In this document: positions 9,601 to 16,436 of the stretch, in pieces
Layout: each line of letters opens with the position of its first letter
How positions within the stretch are numbered: the first letter of the stretch is position 1
NCBI GenBank assembly: GCA_003252195.1
Contig: QKFK01000177.1
Span: forward strand, 1-40,292
Origin: Rhodospirillales bacterium
GTDB lineage: Bacteria > Pseudomonadota > Alphaproteobacteria > QKFK01 > SZUA-500
DNA length: 40,292 nucleotides
Direction of reading: 5' to 3'
Position numbers and translations under genes: made by a program
Notes under the pieces: generated by a model
The model's input: only the letters and a program-made list of their open reading frames with translations
The model's database searches: none
Told to the model about the DNA's origin: nothing

Positions 9601-10963
9601 AAGCTTTGACAACCTTGATGCTGAGATAGACTTTAACAATGGTATAATTCGCTCAAATGAGATTAAAATAGCTTTCCCCAATGCCGAAGTTTCGCTTGTA
9701 TTTATTAGTGATACTAACAAGTGGGAAATTGAAGCAAAAAGCCAAATTTCATTCAAGAATATAGAAGACTTGCCCCCTATTAATGTTGCCTTAAAAGGCT
9801 CAATGGAATCTCCAGAAACACTATATGAAGCTTCTGAATTAGAAACTCATTTTGCAAAGATAGAAGAGCAAATAAAAGCCTCTGAACTAGCAAAAAAGCA
9901 AGTTGAAAGTAGTGAAAAACTATCAATGATAGAAGAGAGCAAGAACCAAGCCGCTCAAAGTATCGCTCAAATCAAAGAGACAAATAACAAAGCTATTGCC
10001 ATAATTGGTGAATATAAAAACACAGCTATTGATGCTGAACTTACAAATATTAAATCTTACATTGAGCAGTCTGAACAAGGCTTAAAAGAAATAGATAAAA
10101 TAATAAACGGCAACACAACATATGATTTTAAAGATGTAGAAGCCACTGACGAACAAAAACATCTAGTTCAAGATGCAGCATATAACGCGTCAATAACACT
10201 ACAGAAAATAGAATTAATGGTAGCCAAACTATCATTACAAGATAGGTATAATGAGATATACAATATTAGCGCCGAAGCAAAAACAATATTTGCAAACATC
10301 AGTAATATAATTATTGATGCTAACAAAAAGGTAAAAGCAGAAAGCGACAATCTTGAAATACCTACTGATTACAATGATAGATTAGAAAAAATTAGGAATA
10401 ATGATGATTCTATAACTCGCTACCTTAACAGCGCAAAAAAAATGCTAACAGAAAGTGCTGATGAAAGCTCTATAGATAAGGTTAAGCTCTTCCTAACCGA
10501 GGTTGATTCTTCTATAAATGAGGTAATGTCTCTAAAAAATGCGATAGATATGGAAAATGACTATATCAATAAAAATATAGATAAAGACGCAGATGTAATT
10601 ATTGAAAAAGAAAAAGAGCGCAAACGTATAGAAGAAGAAAAACGCAAAGCCGAAGAAGAAGCCAAAAAGAAAGCTGAAGAAGAACGCAAAGCCGAAGAAG
10701 AGCGCAAGCGCTTAGAAGAAGAAAAACGCAAAGCCGAAGAAGAAGCTAAAAAGAAAGCTGATGAAGCTGCAAAAATTGCAGAACAAGCAAAAATCAAAAC
10801 ATCAAAGGGTGTTATAAAACCATTATCTGCTGATGAGGCTGCTAAAAAAGAAGCTGAAACAAAAGCTGCAATGGAAAAAGAAGCTAAGAAAAAAGCTGAA
10901 GAAGAAGAAGAATCAAAAGTTGGAGGCACTTTGAGCATTGGCGGCAAAAAAATTAAGTTCTAG
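6626..10963 (+). CDS. Large AsmA-family envelope protein with coiled-coil tail
   Basis: AsmA-like proteins are inner-membrane-anchored, periplasm-spanning proteins linked to outer-membrane lipid homeostasis. The 1445-aa product starts at a TTG with GGAGA five bases upstream (6616-6620). It has one N-terminal membrane helix (residues 3-22) followed by APSFIDWNKYKQEM, the standard AsmA opening. IIGRDIIIQGNLDLSIFPST and SVKIDLMSLLKGSLDI repeat-type beta segments follow. Long beta-rich stretches run to about residue 1080, including the C-terminal AsmA_2-like region (ASYHFHGGKIKGMALD, about 950). From about 1090 it becomes helical and very rich in Lys and Glu, with a 28-residue duplication at about 1331-1386, and ends in GGTLSIGGKKIKF. 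That tail is unusual for the family. It is transcribed alone, and a bidirectional terminator lies downstream. Confidence 0.85.
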   Translation: MKKVVLILILLFVLAIGALLAAPSFIDWNKYKQEMSSKVKGIIGRDIIIQGNLDLSIFPSTTINTGKVIIPNKESGSKPNMMELEGISVKIDLMSLLKGSLDIQHVSLKNPTIIVDKFADGSFNWNFPAIEQAKKTGSGSSVSFSSITIENSTVIYSDIERKSTQRLENVNAEIIADSLIGPFRIEGSGKFKGVPSGFAISIEKLINNAPYNFSIALSQAEAKAFLGFSGIATPDNQNNYKLKGDVSFNVQEPDKLIPFIWPNETLAQELAMPFAVNMTLDGDKPLYKLTDLVFKYGENAAAGIGEYRVGSKGDNDHLKLQLQFSKLISDNFVTYSKRYLEQNKGHELSIKLPQYTDIEFMALINLINYKDGSIRDTSANINIEKGNLFIKELKSFLPGNTSFSLLAQTDLKSETPSFSGQLNIDTQNLKNVMSWLEVGSTDDKTVGFREASINTTFKLSNDSIILPDAKIKFDKTNAELALNMLRTERPTMGVSLKLDEINFDGYNEPGKKETSVDYLTSLSDLFKKSSILNNYDANASLSANSIVYGGVPLLTLSTDFSLANGNMTLSSFKISNLAGASVSVVGGLSGFGSDNINVQNLGFEISSENPKYVLSRLSLEPKSFDISKFGQSSFKGIINGNKENISSDLLLQGGGIYWHAKGSIAKSDTGRKYDFISDIRSNETLDLIHLFKPTYVPRTPNLGVFKMVNRINGTKNDLTFASTDLFIGAINYKGEIQLSTINPQPKVTLNGSINQIDVSKFFPKNMTFASLENKHIFANSQNTNPYLTYVSSIPKYIIEEPLSKHPWFNNVAAFKNILLRKPSTVAGDLDLSFLSLIDADVNITTDKLIYADKEISNASLKFLLNNKLLQINELKGGYNGGKIDINCSLDARDATTFIGNLNLEKAQSKAPLLGSSLYDISDTTYDLNLKWDTKGKSLREFNRKAVANASYHFHGGKIKGMALDILEEKIKNKKTADGTISMLQENLEQGITSFDNLDAEIDFNNGIIRSNEIKIAFPNAEVSLVFISDTNKWEIEAKSQISFKNIEDLPPINVALKGSMESPETLYEASELETHFAKIEEQIKASELAKKQVESSEKLSMIEESKNQAAQSIAQIKETNNKAIAIIGEYKNTAIDAELTNIKSYIEQSEQGLKEIDKIINGNTTYDFKDVEATDEQKHLVQDAAYNASITLQKIELMVAKLSLQDRYNEIYNISAEAKTIFANISNIIIDANKKVKAESDNLEIPTDYNDRLEKIRNNDDSITRYLNSAKKMLTESADESSIDKVKLFLTEVDSSINEVMSLKNAIDMENDYINKNIDKDADVIIEKEKERKRIEEEKRKAEEEAKKKAEEERKAEEERKRLEEEKRKAEEEAKKKADEAAKIAEQAKIKTSKGVIKPLSADEAAKKEAETKAAMEKEAKKKAEEEEESKVGGTLSIGGKKIKF
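10616..10783 (+). repeat. 84-bp direct tandem duplication inside the AsmA-family gene
   Basis: 10616-10699 and 10700-10783 are two near-identical 84-bp units, in frame, each encoding a 28-residue charged helix segment beginning ERKRIEEEKRKAEEEAKKKA or ERKRLEEEKRKAEEEAKKKA. The units differ at only a few, mostly third, codon positions until the last codons, which suggests an internal duplication. Confidence 0.8.
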
Positions 10964-11163
10964 CCATCACACAATCTCTACTGTGCAATAAATAATCATT
11001 CCACAGCTTTAATACCAATATGGATTTTCTGTTTGCTCTAACAAAAGTTTTTTAACAATATATGATAGCATTTTAATAATTATTATCGCCACTCAATATT
11101 TGCATAATTGGCATAGCATAATTAGAGCTTATCCTCACTCTGTCATATAACTTGTAAATACAC

Positions 11164-11187
11164 AAAAGCCCCGTTTAAGGGGCTTTA
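11164..11187. terminator. Bidirectional terminator between the AsmA-family gene and mlaC
   Basis: AAAGCCCC (11165-11172) pairs with GGGGCTTT (11179-11186) around a 6-nt loop, with A and T runs on both sides, between two convergent genes. It lies about 200 nt after the AsmA-family stop and 38 nt after the mlaC stop. The rest of 10964-11160 shows nothing I can identify. Confidence 0.8.
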
Positions 11188-11224
11188 TTTTATTATAAAC
11201 TTCATATATGTGAGGCAAATATAT

Positions 11225-11842
11225 TTATAGTTGAGTTACCATCTTATCAGTTGCTTTTTGCAAATCCTCAATAAACCAATTTATGTCCTCATAAGCTTCA
11301 GCCACCATCTTGGTTATTAAATCACGATAAACAATAAGCTGGCTCGCTCCATTTATCTTCACATCAAACAGAACAAACGAATTCCCCTTTTCTTTCAAAG
11401 ATAGCACTAATTTCATTGGCTCATCAAAATCAGGAACCATCACATCGCTATCTAAAATATATTCGCCTTCTTTAGCTCCTTTTACACAGGAATTCACCGT
11501 GTATTTGATCGTTTCCTTAAATTGCAACGGAAGCGTTTTATAAGTAGCCATAATATAATCTCTAAACACTTTTTGATATTGTGTTTTTTGCTCAGGCTTC
11601 ATTACTCGCCAGTATTTTCCAGCTACAAATTTAGAAATAAAGTCTGTATCTAAATTATCATCTATAATCTTATCAAGAGCATCATAGCGATCATATTTGT
11701 CTGCTATATTAAAAGAACTAAGGAGCTGATTTGCAATATTATCAGCCCAAGCTCTAGCCTCTGTTACTCCTGCTTTAGCAGGAAAAGCCCAAAGACAAAC
11801 AAACATTAACACAACAACTTTTTTAAGCATATTATTTCTCAT
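11225..11842 (-). CDS. mlaC: MlaC/Ttg2D-family periplasmic phospholipid-binding protein
   Basis: MlaC shuttles phospholipids across the periplasm between the outer-membrane lipoprotein MlaA and the inner-membrane MlaFEDB complex. The 205-aa protein has a signal peptide (Lys-Lys, hydrophobic VVVLMFVCLWAFPAKA, cleavage about residue 24). The MlaC fold follows: FISKFVAGKYWRVMKPEQ about residue 78, then FRDYIMATYKTLPLQF, then FVLFDVKINGASQLIVYRDLITKM, which is the family signature. The ATG at 11842 is used here, but an internal ATG at 11830, preceded by GAGA, is equally possible. It follows the DUF3750 gene by 2 nt. No mlaA, mlaD, mlaE or mlaF is near, so its partners would be elsewhere. It may instead belong to a HpnM-like branch of the same family. 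Confidence 0.85.
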   Translation of the reverse strand: MRNNMLKKVVVLMFVCLWAFPAKAGVTEARAWADNIANQLLSSFNIADKYDRYDALDKIIDDNLDTDFISKFVAGKYWRVMKPEQKTQYQKVFRDYIMATYKTLPLQFKETIKYTVNSCVKGAKEGEYILDSDVMVPDFDEPMKLVLSLKEKGNSFVLFDVKINGASQLIVYRDLITKMVAEAYEDINWFIEDLQKATDKMVTQL

Positions 11843-11844
11843 TA

Positions 11845-12624
11845 TTATGAACTACTCCGCTTATTAAAACCGAGCTCTCCAATACCAGGAAGTTTTAGCG
11901 ATAGTCTTAGAGGGCTAACCCCACTTACCACCCCAAACAAGTTTATCTCCAAGCCTTCATCTTTAGCAAGTGTTATGCTAAACAAACCATTTAGAGAAAA
12001 CTGCCACCCAGTACCGCTAACGGCTTTATCAAAAAACTTTGCTTCTCCATTATTAGAATATAGATAATCTTTACCAATCGCAAGAGGAGACATAACCAGC
12101 TCCAACTCTGGAATATTACGCCCTAAATATGCAATATACGAATTGCTATTAGGTCCAGGCCAAGCGGTGTATGCCTTAGGATATGGATAAGCCCCACCAA
12201 ATTTTTTAAGTTTTTCTATAATCACCTCAGCTTTTTCACCACGAACATCTTTAATTAGCGTTGGGGGCTCGCCGTACCATTTAGCATCTGGCTCTCTATC
12301 TGAGGAAATATTTATAACAGGCTTGCCTCTGCGCAAATTCCAGCCTATTACTTCATATCTAGTATATTTTTCAGCATTTTTTGGCTTTGCAGCTAACCAT
12401 GTATGTACACCATAAGCTCCCCTCGCCCCATAAAGCCTAGCATTAAACACTTGCACTACGGCTTCTTTTTCTTCCGATGGCAACGGAGATTGCTGAGTTG
12501 ACGCAAAGCTAGCATCGCGCCAATCGATGTTTAATTTATCAAGGCGAAAGAAGCTAACTCCTAATGGGAGTAAACATAAATATATTGCCAAGAGACTTAA
12601 ATACATTCTTATTCTTTTTATCAT
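11845..12624 (-). CDS. DUF3750 protein
   Basis: A 259-aa protein with an uncleaved or cleavable N-terminal membrane segment (YLSLLAIYLCLLPLGVSFF, residues 8-26). The remainder probably lies outside the inner membrane. The DUF3750 signature is clear. VVQVFNARLYGARGAYGVHTW is followed by YTRYEVIGWNLRRG, then AYPYPKAYTAWPGPNSNSYIAYLGR, then AIGKDY. The family has no established reaction. The conserved His, Trp-Pro-Gly-Pro-Asn-Ser-Asn and Asp look like a possible active site, but this is inference. It precedes mlaC by 2 nt, so the two are cotranscribed, which hints at an envelope role. It diverges from the binding-protein gene at 12694. Confidence 0.85.
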   Translation of the reverse strand: MIKRIRMYLSLLAIYLCLLPLGVSFFRLDKLNIDWRDASFASTQQSPLPSEEKEAVVQVFNARLYGARGAYGVHTWLAAKPKNAEKYTRYEVIGWNLRRGKPVINISSDREPDAKWYGEPPTLIKDVRGEKAEVIIEKLKKFGGAYPYPKAYTAWPGPNSNSYIAYLGRNIPELELVMSPLAIGKDYLYSNNGEAKFFDKAVSGTGWQFSLNGLFSITLAKDEGLEINLFGVVSGVSPLRLSLKLPGIGELGFNKRSSS

Positions 12625-12658
12625 AAAAAAAAGTACCCTTAGTTGTTTCTTTTATGTA

Positions 12659-12667
12659 TGCTATAAA
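12659..12667 (+). promoter_or_regulatory. Extended -10 promoter for the amino-acid-binding protein gene
   Basis: TG-C-TATAAA at 12659-12667 is an extended -10 element 26 nt upstream of the start codon at 12694. The -35 region is weak, as is usual for extended -10 promoters. Confidence 0.4.
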
Positions 12668-12693
12668 AGCATTACACAAAGGTATTATATCAT

Positions 12694-13710
12694 ATGAACA
12701 GCAAAATATTTATAACAATCGTATTCTTACTATGCTTTTTCATTCCTAAAGCCCATGCTGGCGAGGTAATTGATAAAATAGAGCTCAGAGGCAAACTCTT
12801 ATGCGGAACCTCTCTTGAAAGCCGAGCATATGCCTATAAAGAAAACGGATATTGGCATGGCGTAGATGCAGATTTTTGTAATGCTGTTAGCATAGCCATT
12901 TTTGGCATGCCCGATAAATTTGACATGATAGATATCAGCAAAGAAAACAGATTTACCGCGCTAAAAAAAGGTAAAATAGATTTATTATTAGGCGCAACAC
13001 CATGGACAGCATCTGATGATTTAATTAACAATGTAGATTTCACAGGTGTACTTTTCTATTCTATGCAGGGGTTTATGGCTCACTATAACCCAGAGAAAAA
13101 TTCTATGGAGAGTTATAAAGAATCTCGAGTTTGTGTTTTATCTAATAGCGCCAACCGCAAAAACTTAGAAAAATTTAATCATGATTATGAGTTAAAATTT
13201 ATAACTGTACCTGAGCCAAATATCAGAAAGCTAAAAGAAGCATTCCTTCTAAATCGTTGTGAGCTTTTAAGCGAAGATCAATTAGTATTAAAAGCAGGCT
13301 TGCTCGGCAACTTCCCCGATGACATGAAGCTGGTTGTTTTACCCGAGGTAATTGACAGAAAACCATCAAGCCCAGTGGTTAGAAGCACAGATATAAAATT
13401 TAGAGATATTGTAAATTGGGTTATATATTCAATGATTAAGGCAGAAGAAAAAGGCATAACCTCAAAGAATGTTGATATATATAAAGCAAGTAATGATGAT
13501 GAAGTTAAAAACCTTTTAGGAACCAACCCAAAATTATGGAAAGCTATGGGCCTCGAAAGCTACTGGGCTGAGGTTATGATCAAAAATGTCGGCAACTATG
13601 CAGAATTTTATGAGCGCAATCTAGGTACTAACTCAATCTTTAAGATGGATAGAGGTGTAAATCGCCTTTGGACAGACGGCGGACAACTTTGGTCACCCGT
13701 GTTCTTGTAA
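12694..13710 (+). CDS. AapJ-like periplasmic amino-acid-binding protein, orphan
   Basis: Solute-binding component of a polar amino-acid ABC transporter (SBP_bac_3 family, AapJ/BztA branch). The 338-aa protein has a signal peptide (IFITIVFLLCFFIPKAHA, residues 5-22). Then come GKLLCGTSLESRAYAYKENG, GVDADFCNAVSIAIFG, ENRFTALKKGKIDLLLGATPWTASDD, and FTGVLFYSMQGFMAH. The C-terminal WAEVMIKNVGNYAEFYERNLG and VNRLWTDGG are typical of the AapJ branch. No permease or ATPase genes adjoin it. It therefore either works with a transporter encoded elsewhere or acts as a sensor ligand-binding protein. Substrate cannot be read from sequence. Confidence 0.88.
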   Translation: MNSKIFITIVFLLCFFIPKAHAGEVIDKIELRGKLLCGTSLESRAYAYKENGYWHGVDADFCNAVSIAIFGMPDKFDMIDISKENRFTALKKGKIDLLLGATPWTASDDLINNVDFTGVLFYSMQGFMAHYNPEKNSMESYKESRVCVLSNSANRKNLEKFNHDYELKFITVPEPNIRKLKEAFLLNRCELLSEDQLVLKAGLLGNFPDDMKLVVLPEVIDRKPSSPVVRSTDIKFRDIVNWVIYSMIKAEEKGITSKNVDIYKASNDDEVKNLLGTNPKLWKAMGLESYWAEVMIKNVGNYAEFYERNLGTNSIFKMDRGVNRLWTDGGQLWSPVFL

Positions 13711-13772
13711 TTTATAAAAACGCTACCTATCTTAGCTAAATAATAATAACAATAACATTAGGAGCTATGAAC

Positions 13773-14426
13773 ATGTCTATTATAGATACTGCAAAAAAAC
13801 GTTATTCAACCAAAAGATTCAATCAAGATAAAAAAATCACAACAGAAGATTTTAATAAAGTAAAAGAATTACTCCGCCTTTCTGCATCAAGTGTAAATTC
13901 TCAGCCATGGCATTTTATCATTGCAGAAAGCGATGAAGGCAAAGCCCGATTTGCCAAAGCCACACAAGGTGGTTTTGATTTCAACCTTAATAAAGTGCTT
14001 AAATCTAGTCATGTAGTAGCTTTTTGTGCCAAAACAGACATTGACGATACTTATCTTGCCAAACTAACCGAGCAAGAAAAAGCTGACAGTCGTTTTTCAT
14101 CAGCAGATGAAGAAAAGGTACAACATGATAAAAGAAGTTACTTTGTAAACTTACACAAAGAGACTATTAAAGACCTTCCTCAATGGACAGCCAAACAAAC
14201 TTATTTAAGTTTGGGTAGCTTTTTACTTGGAGTAGCAGACCTTGGCTTAGATGCTGTGCCGATTGAAGGCTTTGATGCCAAAATCTTTGATGAAGAATTT
14301 AAACTAGCTGAAAAGAATTTAGCCAGCTTGGCATTAGTAGCCGTTGGCTACCGCTCAGATGATGACATCAACGCCAAATTACCAAAATCTCGCTTAAAAG
14401 AGCAAGAAATTATCTCTGTGATATAA
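13773..14426 (+). CDS. nfsB: Oxygen-insensitive NAD(P)H nitroreductase, NfsB type
   Basis: An FMN flavoenzyme that reduces nitroaromatics and quinone-like compounds with NAD(P)H. The 217-aa protein tracks the enterobacterial NfsB along its whole length. It has KKRYSTKRF at the N-terminus (FMN phosphate contacts), SASSVNSQPWHFIIA near residue 40, then SSHVVAFCAKT, then GSFLLGVADLGLDAVPIEGFDA and LPKSRL at the end. The ATG at 13773 is preferred over the in-frame ATG at 13767, because AGGAG lies 8 nt before it and the start then matches the family. The close match to gammaproteobacterial NfsB raises the possibility of horizontal acquisition. A strong terminator follows. Confidence 0.92.
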   Translation: MSIIDTAKKRYSTKRFNQDKKITTEDFNKVKELLRLSASSVNSQPWHFIIAESDEGKARFAKATQGGFDFNLNKVLKSSHVVAFCAKTDIDDTYLAKLTEQEKADSRFSSADEEKVQHDKRSYFVNLHKETIKDLPQWTAKQTYLSLGSFLLGVADLGLDAVPIEGFDAKIFDEEFKLAEKNLASLALVAVGYRSDDDINAKLPKSRLKEQEIISVI

Positions 14427-14437
14427 CCCAACCAACG

Positions 14438-14470
14438 AAAAAACCGCTCTTAAATCAAGAGCGGTTTTTT
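14438..14470. terminator. Terminator of nfsB
   Basis: AAAAAACCGCTCTT (14438-14451) pairs perfectly with AAGAGCGGTTTTTT (14457-14470), a 14-bp stem with a 5-nt loop, 12 nt after the nfsB stop. The A and T flanks could let it work in both directions. Confidence 0.9.
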
Positions 14471-14485
14471 ATATGTTTAGGATAA

Positions 14486-14606
14486 AAACATTTTTATAAG
14501 AGGAGGATACTAGAAGCCAAAGCACGAGCAAAATTTTAGTGTACAATTAGTACATGAATTTTGTGAGAGCAAAGGCGACGCAGTAGCTTCCCCTAGAAAG
14601 ATGTTT
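14486..14606. repeat. 121-nt imperfect palindrome between nfsB and pntB
   Basis: The two halves are near-complements. AAACATTTTTATAAG at the left edge matches the complement of CTAGAAAGATGTTT at the right edge. GAGGAGGATACTAG faces GCAGTAGCTTCCCC. GCAAAATTTTAGTGTAC faces GTACATGAATTTTGT around an AATTA centre at about 14544-14548. It fills the whole gap between the nfsB terminator and the pntB stop codon. It looks like a dispersed palindromic element or a very long hairpin, and no coding sequence fits it. I see no second copy in this window. Confidence 0.6.
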
Positions 14607-14607
14607 A

Positions 14608-15981
14608 TTATGCCATTGCTTTAACAATTTCTTCCGTCATCTTCTTAGCATCTGCAAATAACATCATTGTGTTATCGGCATAGAAAAGAGGATTGTCAAC
14701 GCCTGCATAACCTGCGGAGAGCGAACGTTTTACAAAGAATACTGTTTTGGCTTTATCTACTTCTAGAATTGGCATACCAAAGATTGGGCTTGATGAATCT
14801 GTTTTTGCCAATGGGTTGGTTACGTCATTTGCACCAATGATGTAAGCTACATCGGCTGTTGCAAATTCACGATTGATTTCATCCATTTCAAACACATCTT
14901 CATATGGCACATTAGCTTCGGCTAAAAGCACGTTCATATGTCCTGGCATACGACCTGCTACAGGGTGAATTGCGTATTTAACTTCTACACCTTCTTTCTT
15001 TAGCACATCGCCCATTTCTTTTAGCACGTGTTGTGCTTGAGATACGGCCATTCCATAACCAGGGACAATGATAACCTTTTGTGCATTTTTCATAATAAAT
15101 GCAGCGTCATCTGCGTTACCAGCTTTTGCGTTTTTATCACCTGTTACACCAGCTGCGGCAGCGTTTGAATCACCACCAAAGCCACCTACTATTACGTTGA
15201 ATAGTGAGCGGTTCATCGCCTTACACATGATGTATGACAAGATTAAGCCTGAAGGTCCAACGATAGAACCTGTGATAATCAACAAACTGTTATGCAATGT
15301 GAAACCGATACCTGCACCAGCAAAACCAGAATACGCGTTAAGCACAGAGATAACCACAGGCATATCTGCACCACCGATTGGAATAACTAGTAAGAAACCA
15401 ACCAAAATTGAAAGAGCAGCTAAGATATAGAATGTATAGATACAGCCTGTCATAGCAAACTCACCAATCAATATTGCAATAGCAACAAGCAATAATAGAT
15501 TGAGTAATTGTTGGAATTTAAATGTTATTGGCTGACCAGACATAAGCCCCTGCAATTTTGCAAAAGCAACAATAGAGCCAGAAAAAGCCACAGCACCAAT
15601 CACCATACCAAGGGCAGATTCTAACAATGCACCTTCGGCAACTCCGCCTTTTTCTGAGGCTACGATTTCTGCCATAGCCACCATTACAGAAGCCAAACCA
15701 CCAAGACCGTTAAAAGCAGCTACCATTTGAGGCAAGCCTGTCATTTTAACTTTTAATGCACTATAAGTACCGATTACACCACCGATTATAATCGCCAAAA
15801 TAATCCACATATAAGAGTGAACCTCTGGTGAGATAAAGGTTGTAACAATAGCAAGCAACATACCAGTTGCACCAAGAGCATTACCTTTACGAGCTGTTTC
15901 TGGTGAGGCAAGACCTCTGATAGAGGTAATGAACAATATGCTAGCAACAATATAGGAAGCCATAGTTAAATTATACATCAT
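14608..15981 (-). CDS. pntB: NAD(P) transhydrogenase subunit beta
   Basis: The beta subunit of the proton-translocating transhydrogenase, which uses proton-motive force to reduce NADP+ with NADH. The 457-aa protein has about nine membrane helices (residues 5-265), including GLASVMVAMAEIV and IPIGGADMPVVISVLNAYSGFAGAGIGF. The soluble NADP(H)-binding domain III follows, with VIIVPGYGMAVSQAQH as dinucleotide loop (about 315), GRMPGHMNVLLAEANVPY, IIGANDVTNP and FFVKRSLSAGYAGVDNPLFY. It starts 1 nt after the preceding pntA2 gene. An additional ATG follows immediately (15978). It is the last gene of a three-gene operon. Confidence 0.95.
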   Translation of the reverse strand: MMYNLTMASYIVASILFITSIRGLASPETARKGNALGATGMLLAIVTTFISPEVHSYMWIILAIIIGGVIGTYSALKVKMTGLPQMVAAFNGLGGLASVMVAMAEIVASEKGGVAEGALLESALGMVIGAVAFSGSIVAFAKLQGLMSGQPITFKFQQLLNLLLLVAIAILIGEFAMTGCIYTFYILAALSILVGFLLVIPIGGADMPVVISVLNAYSGFAGAGIGFTLHNSLLIITGSIVGPSGLILSYIMCKAMNRSLFNVIVGGFGGDSNAAAAGVTGDKNAKAGNADDAAFIMKNAQKVIIVPGYGMAVSQAQHVLKEMGDVLKKEGVEVKYAIHPVAGRMPGHMNVLLAEANVPYEDVFEMDEINREFATADVAYIIGANDVTNPLAKTDSSSPIFGMPILEVDKAKTVFFVKRSLSAGYAGVDNPLFYADNTMMLFADAKKMTEEIVKAMA

Positions 15982-15982
15982 C

Positions 15983-16435
15983 TTACTTTACTCCCTCTGC
16001 TTCTTGTTTTTTCTTTTTCTTAAACATTGCGAGCATGCGTTGTGAAACCACAAAACCGCCAAAAATGTTAATTGAAGCTAACACTACGCCGATTAAAGCG
16101 ATGAATTTATCACCAGTAAAATCAGCAGAACCAGCAGCTACAATCGCACCGACGATAACAATACCTGAAATCGCGTTAGACACACTCATCAATGGTGCGT
16201 GTAATGCAGGTGTAACTTTCCATACTACGTAATAACCAACAAAGCAGGCTAATACAAAGATTGTGAACAACAACCAAAAGTCATTACCACTTTCGCTTGC
16301 TTTTGCCACAGCATTAGCTGCTTCTTGCATCCTATATTTTGACGCTTCAACAGCTAAATCAGCTGCCATATTAGCAACCTTTCCAGCTTGTTCAGCCACG
16401 CCAACCGCGCCTTGAACTAAATCTTCAGCTTGCAT
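15983..16435 (-). CDS. pntAB: NAD(P) transhydrogenase subunit alpha part 2 (membrane segment)
   Basis: It encodes the short membrane portion of the alpha subunit, which in enterobacteria is fused to the C-terminus of PntA. The 150-aa protein has an Ala-rich helical N-terminal extension (residues 1-50). Three membrane helices follow: FWLLFTIFVLACFVGYYVVW (53-72), ISGIVIVGAIVAAG (about 90-104) and FIALIGVVLASINIFGGFVV (about 112-131). TPALHAPLMSVSNAISGIV, the family signature, lies between them. The ribosome binding site AAGGAGG lies in the last codons of pntA1, 8 nt before this ATG. The long N-terminal extension before the first helix is longer than usual for this subunit. Confidence 0.93.
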   Translation of the reverse strand: MQAEDLVQGAVGVAEQAGKVANMAADLAVEASKYRMQEAANAVAKASESGNDFWLLFTIFVLACFVGYYVVWKVTPALHAPLMSVSNAISGIVIVGAIVAAGSADFTGDKFIALIGVVLASINIFGGFVVSQRMLAMFKKKKKQEAEGVK

Positions 16436-16436
16436 C

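Noticed and set aside
10561..10947. A 128-codon Ser/Phe-rich open frame on the minus strand
   Set aside because: It is the complement of the Lys/Glu-rich coiled-coil repeats of the AsmA-family gene, and such codon bias leaves the antisense frame open by chance.
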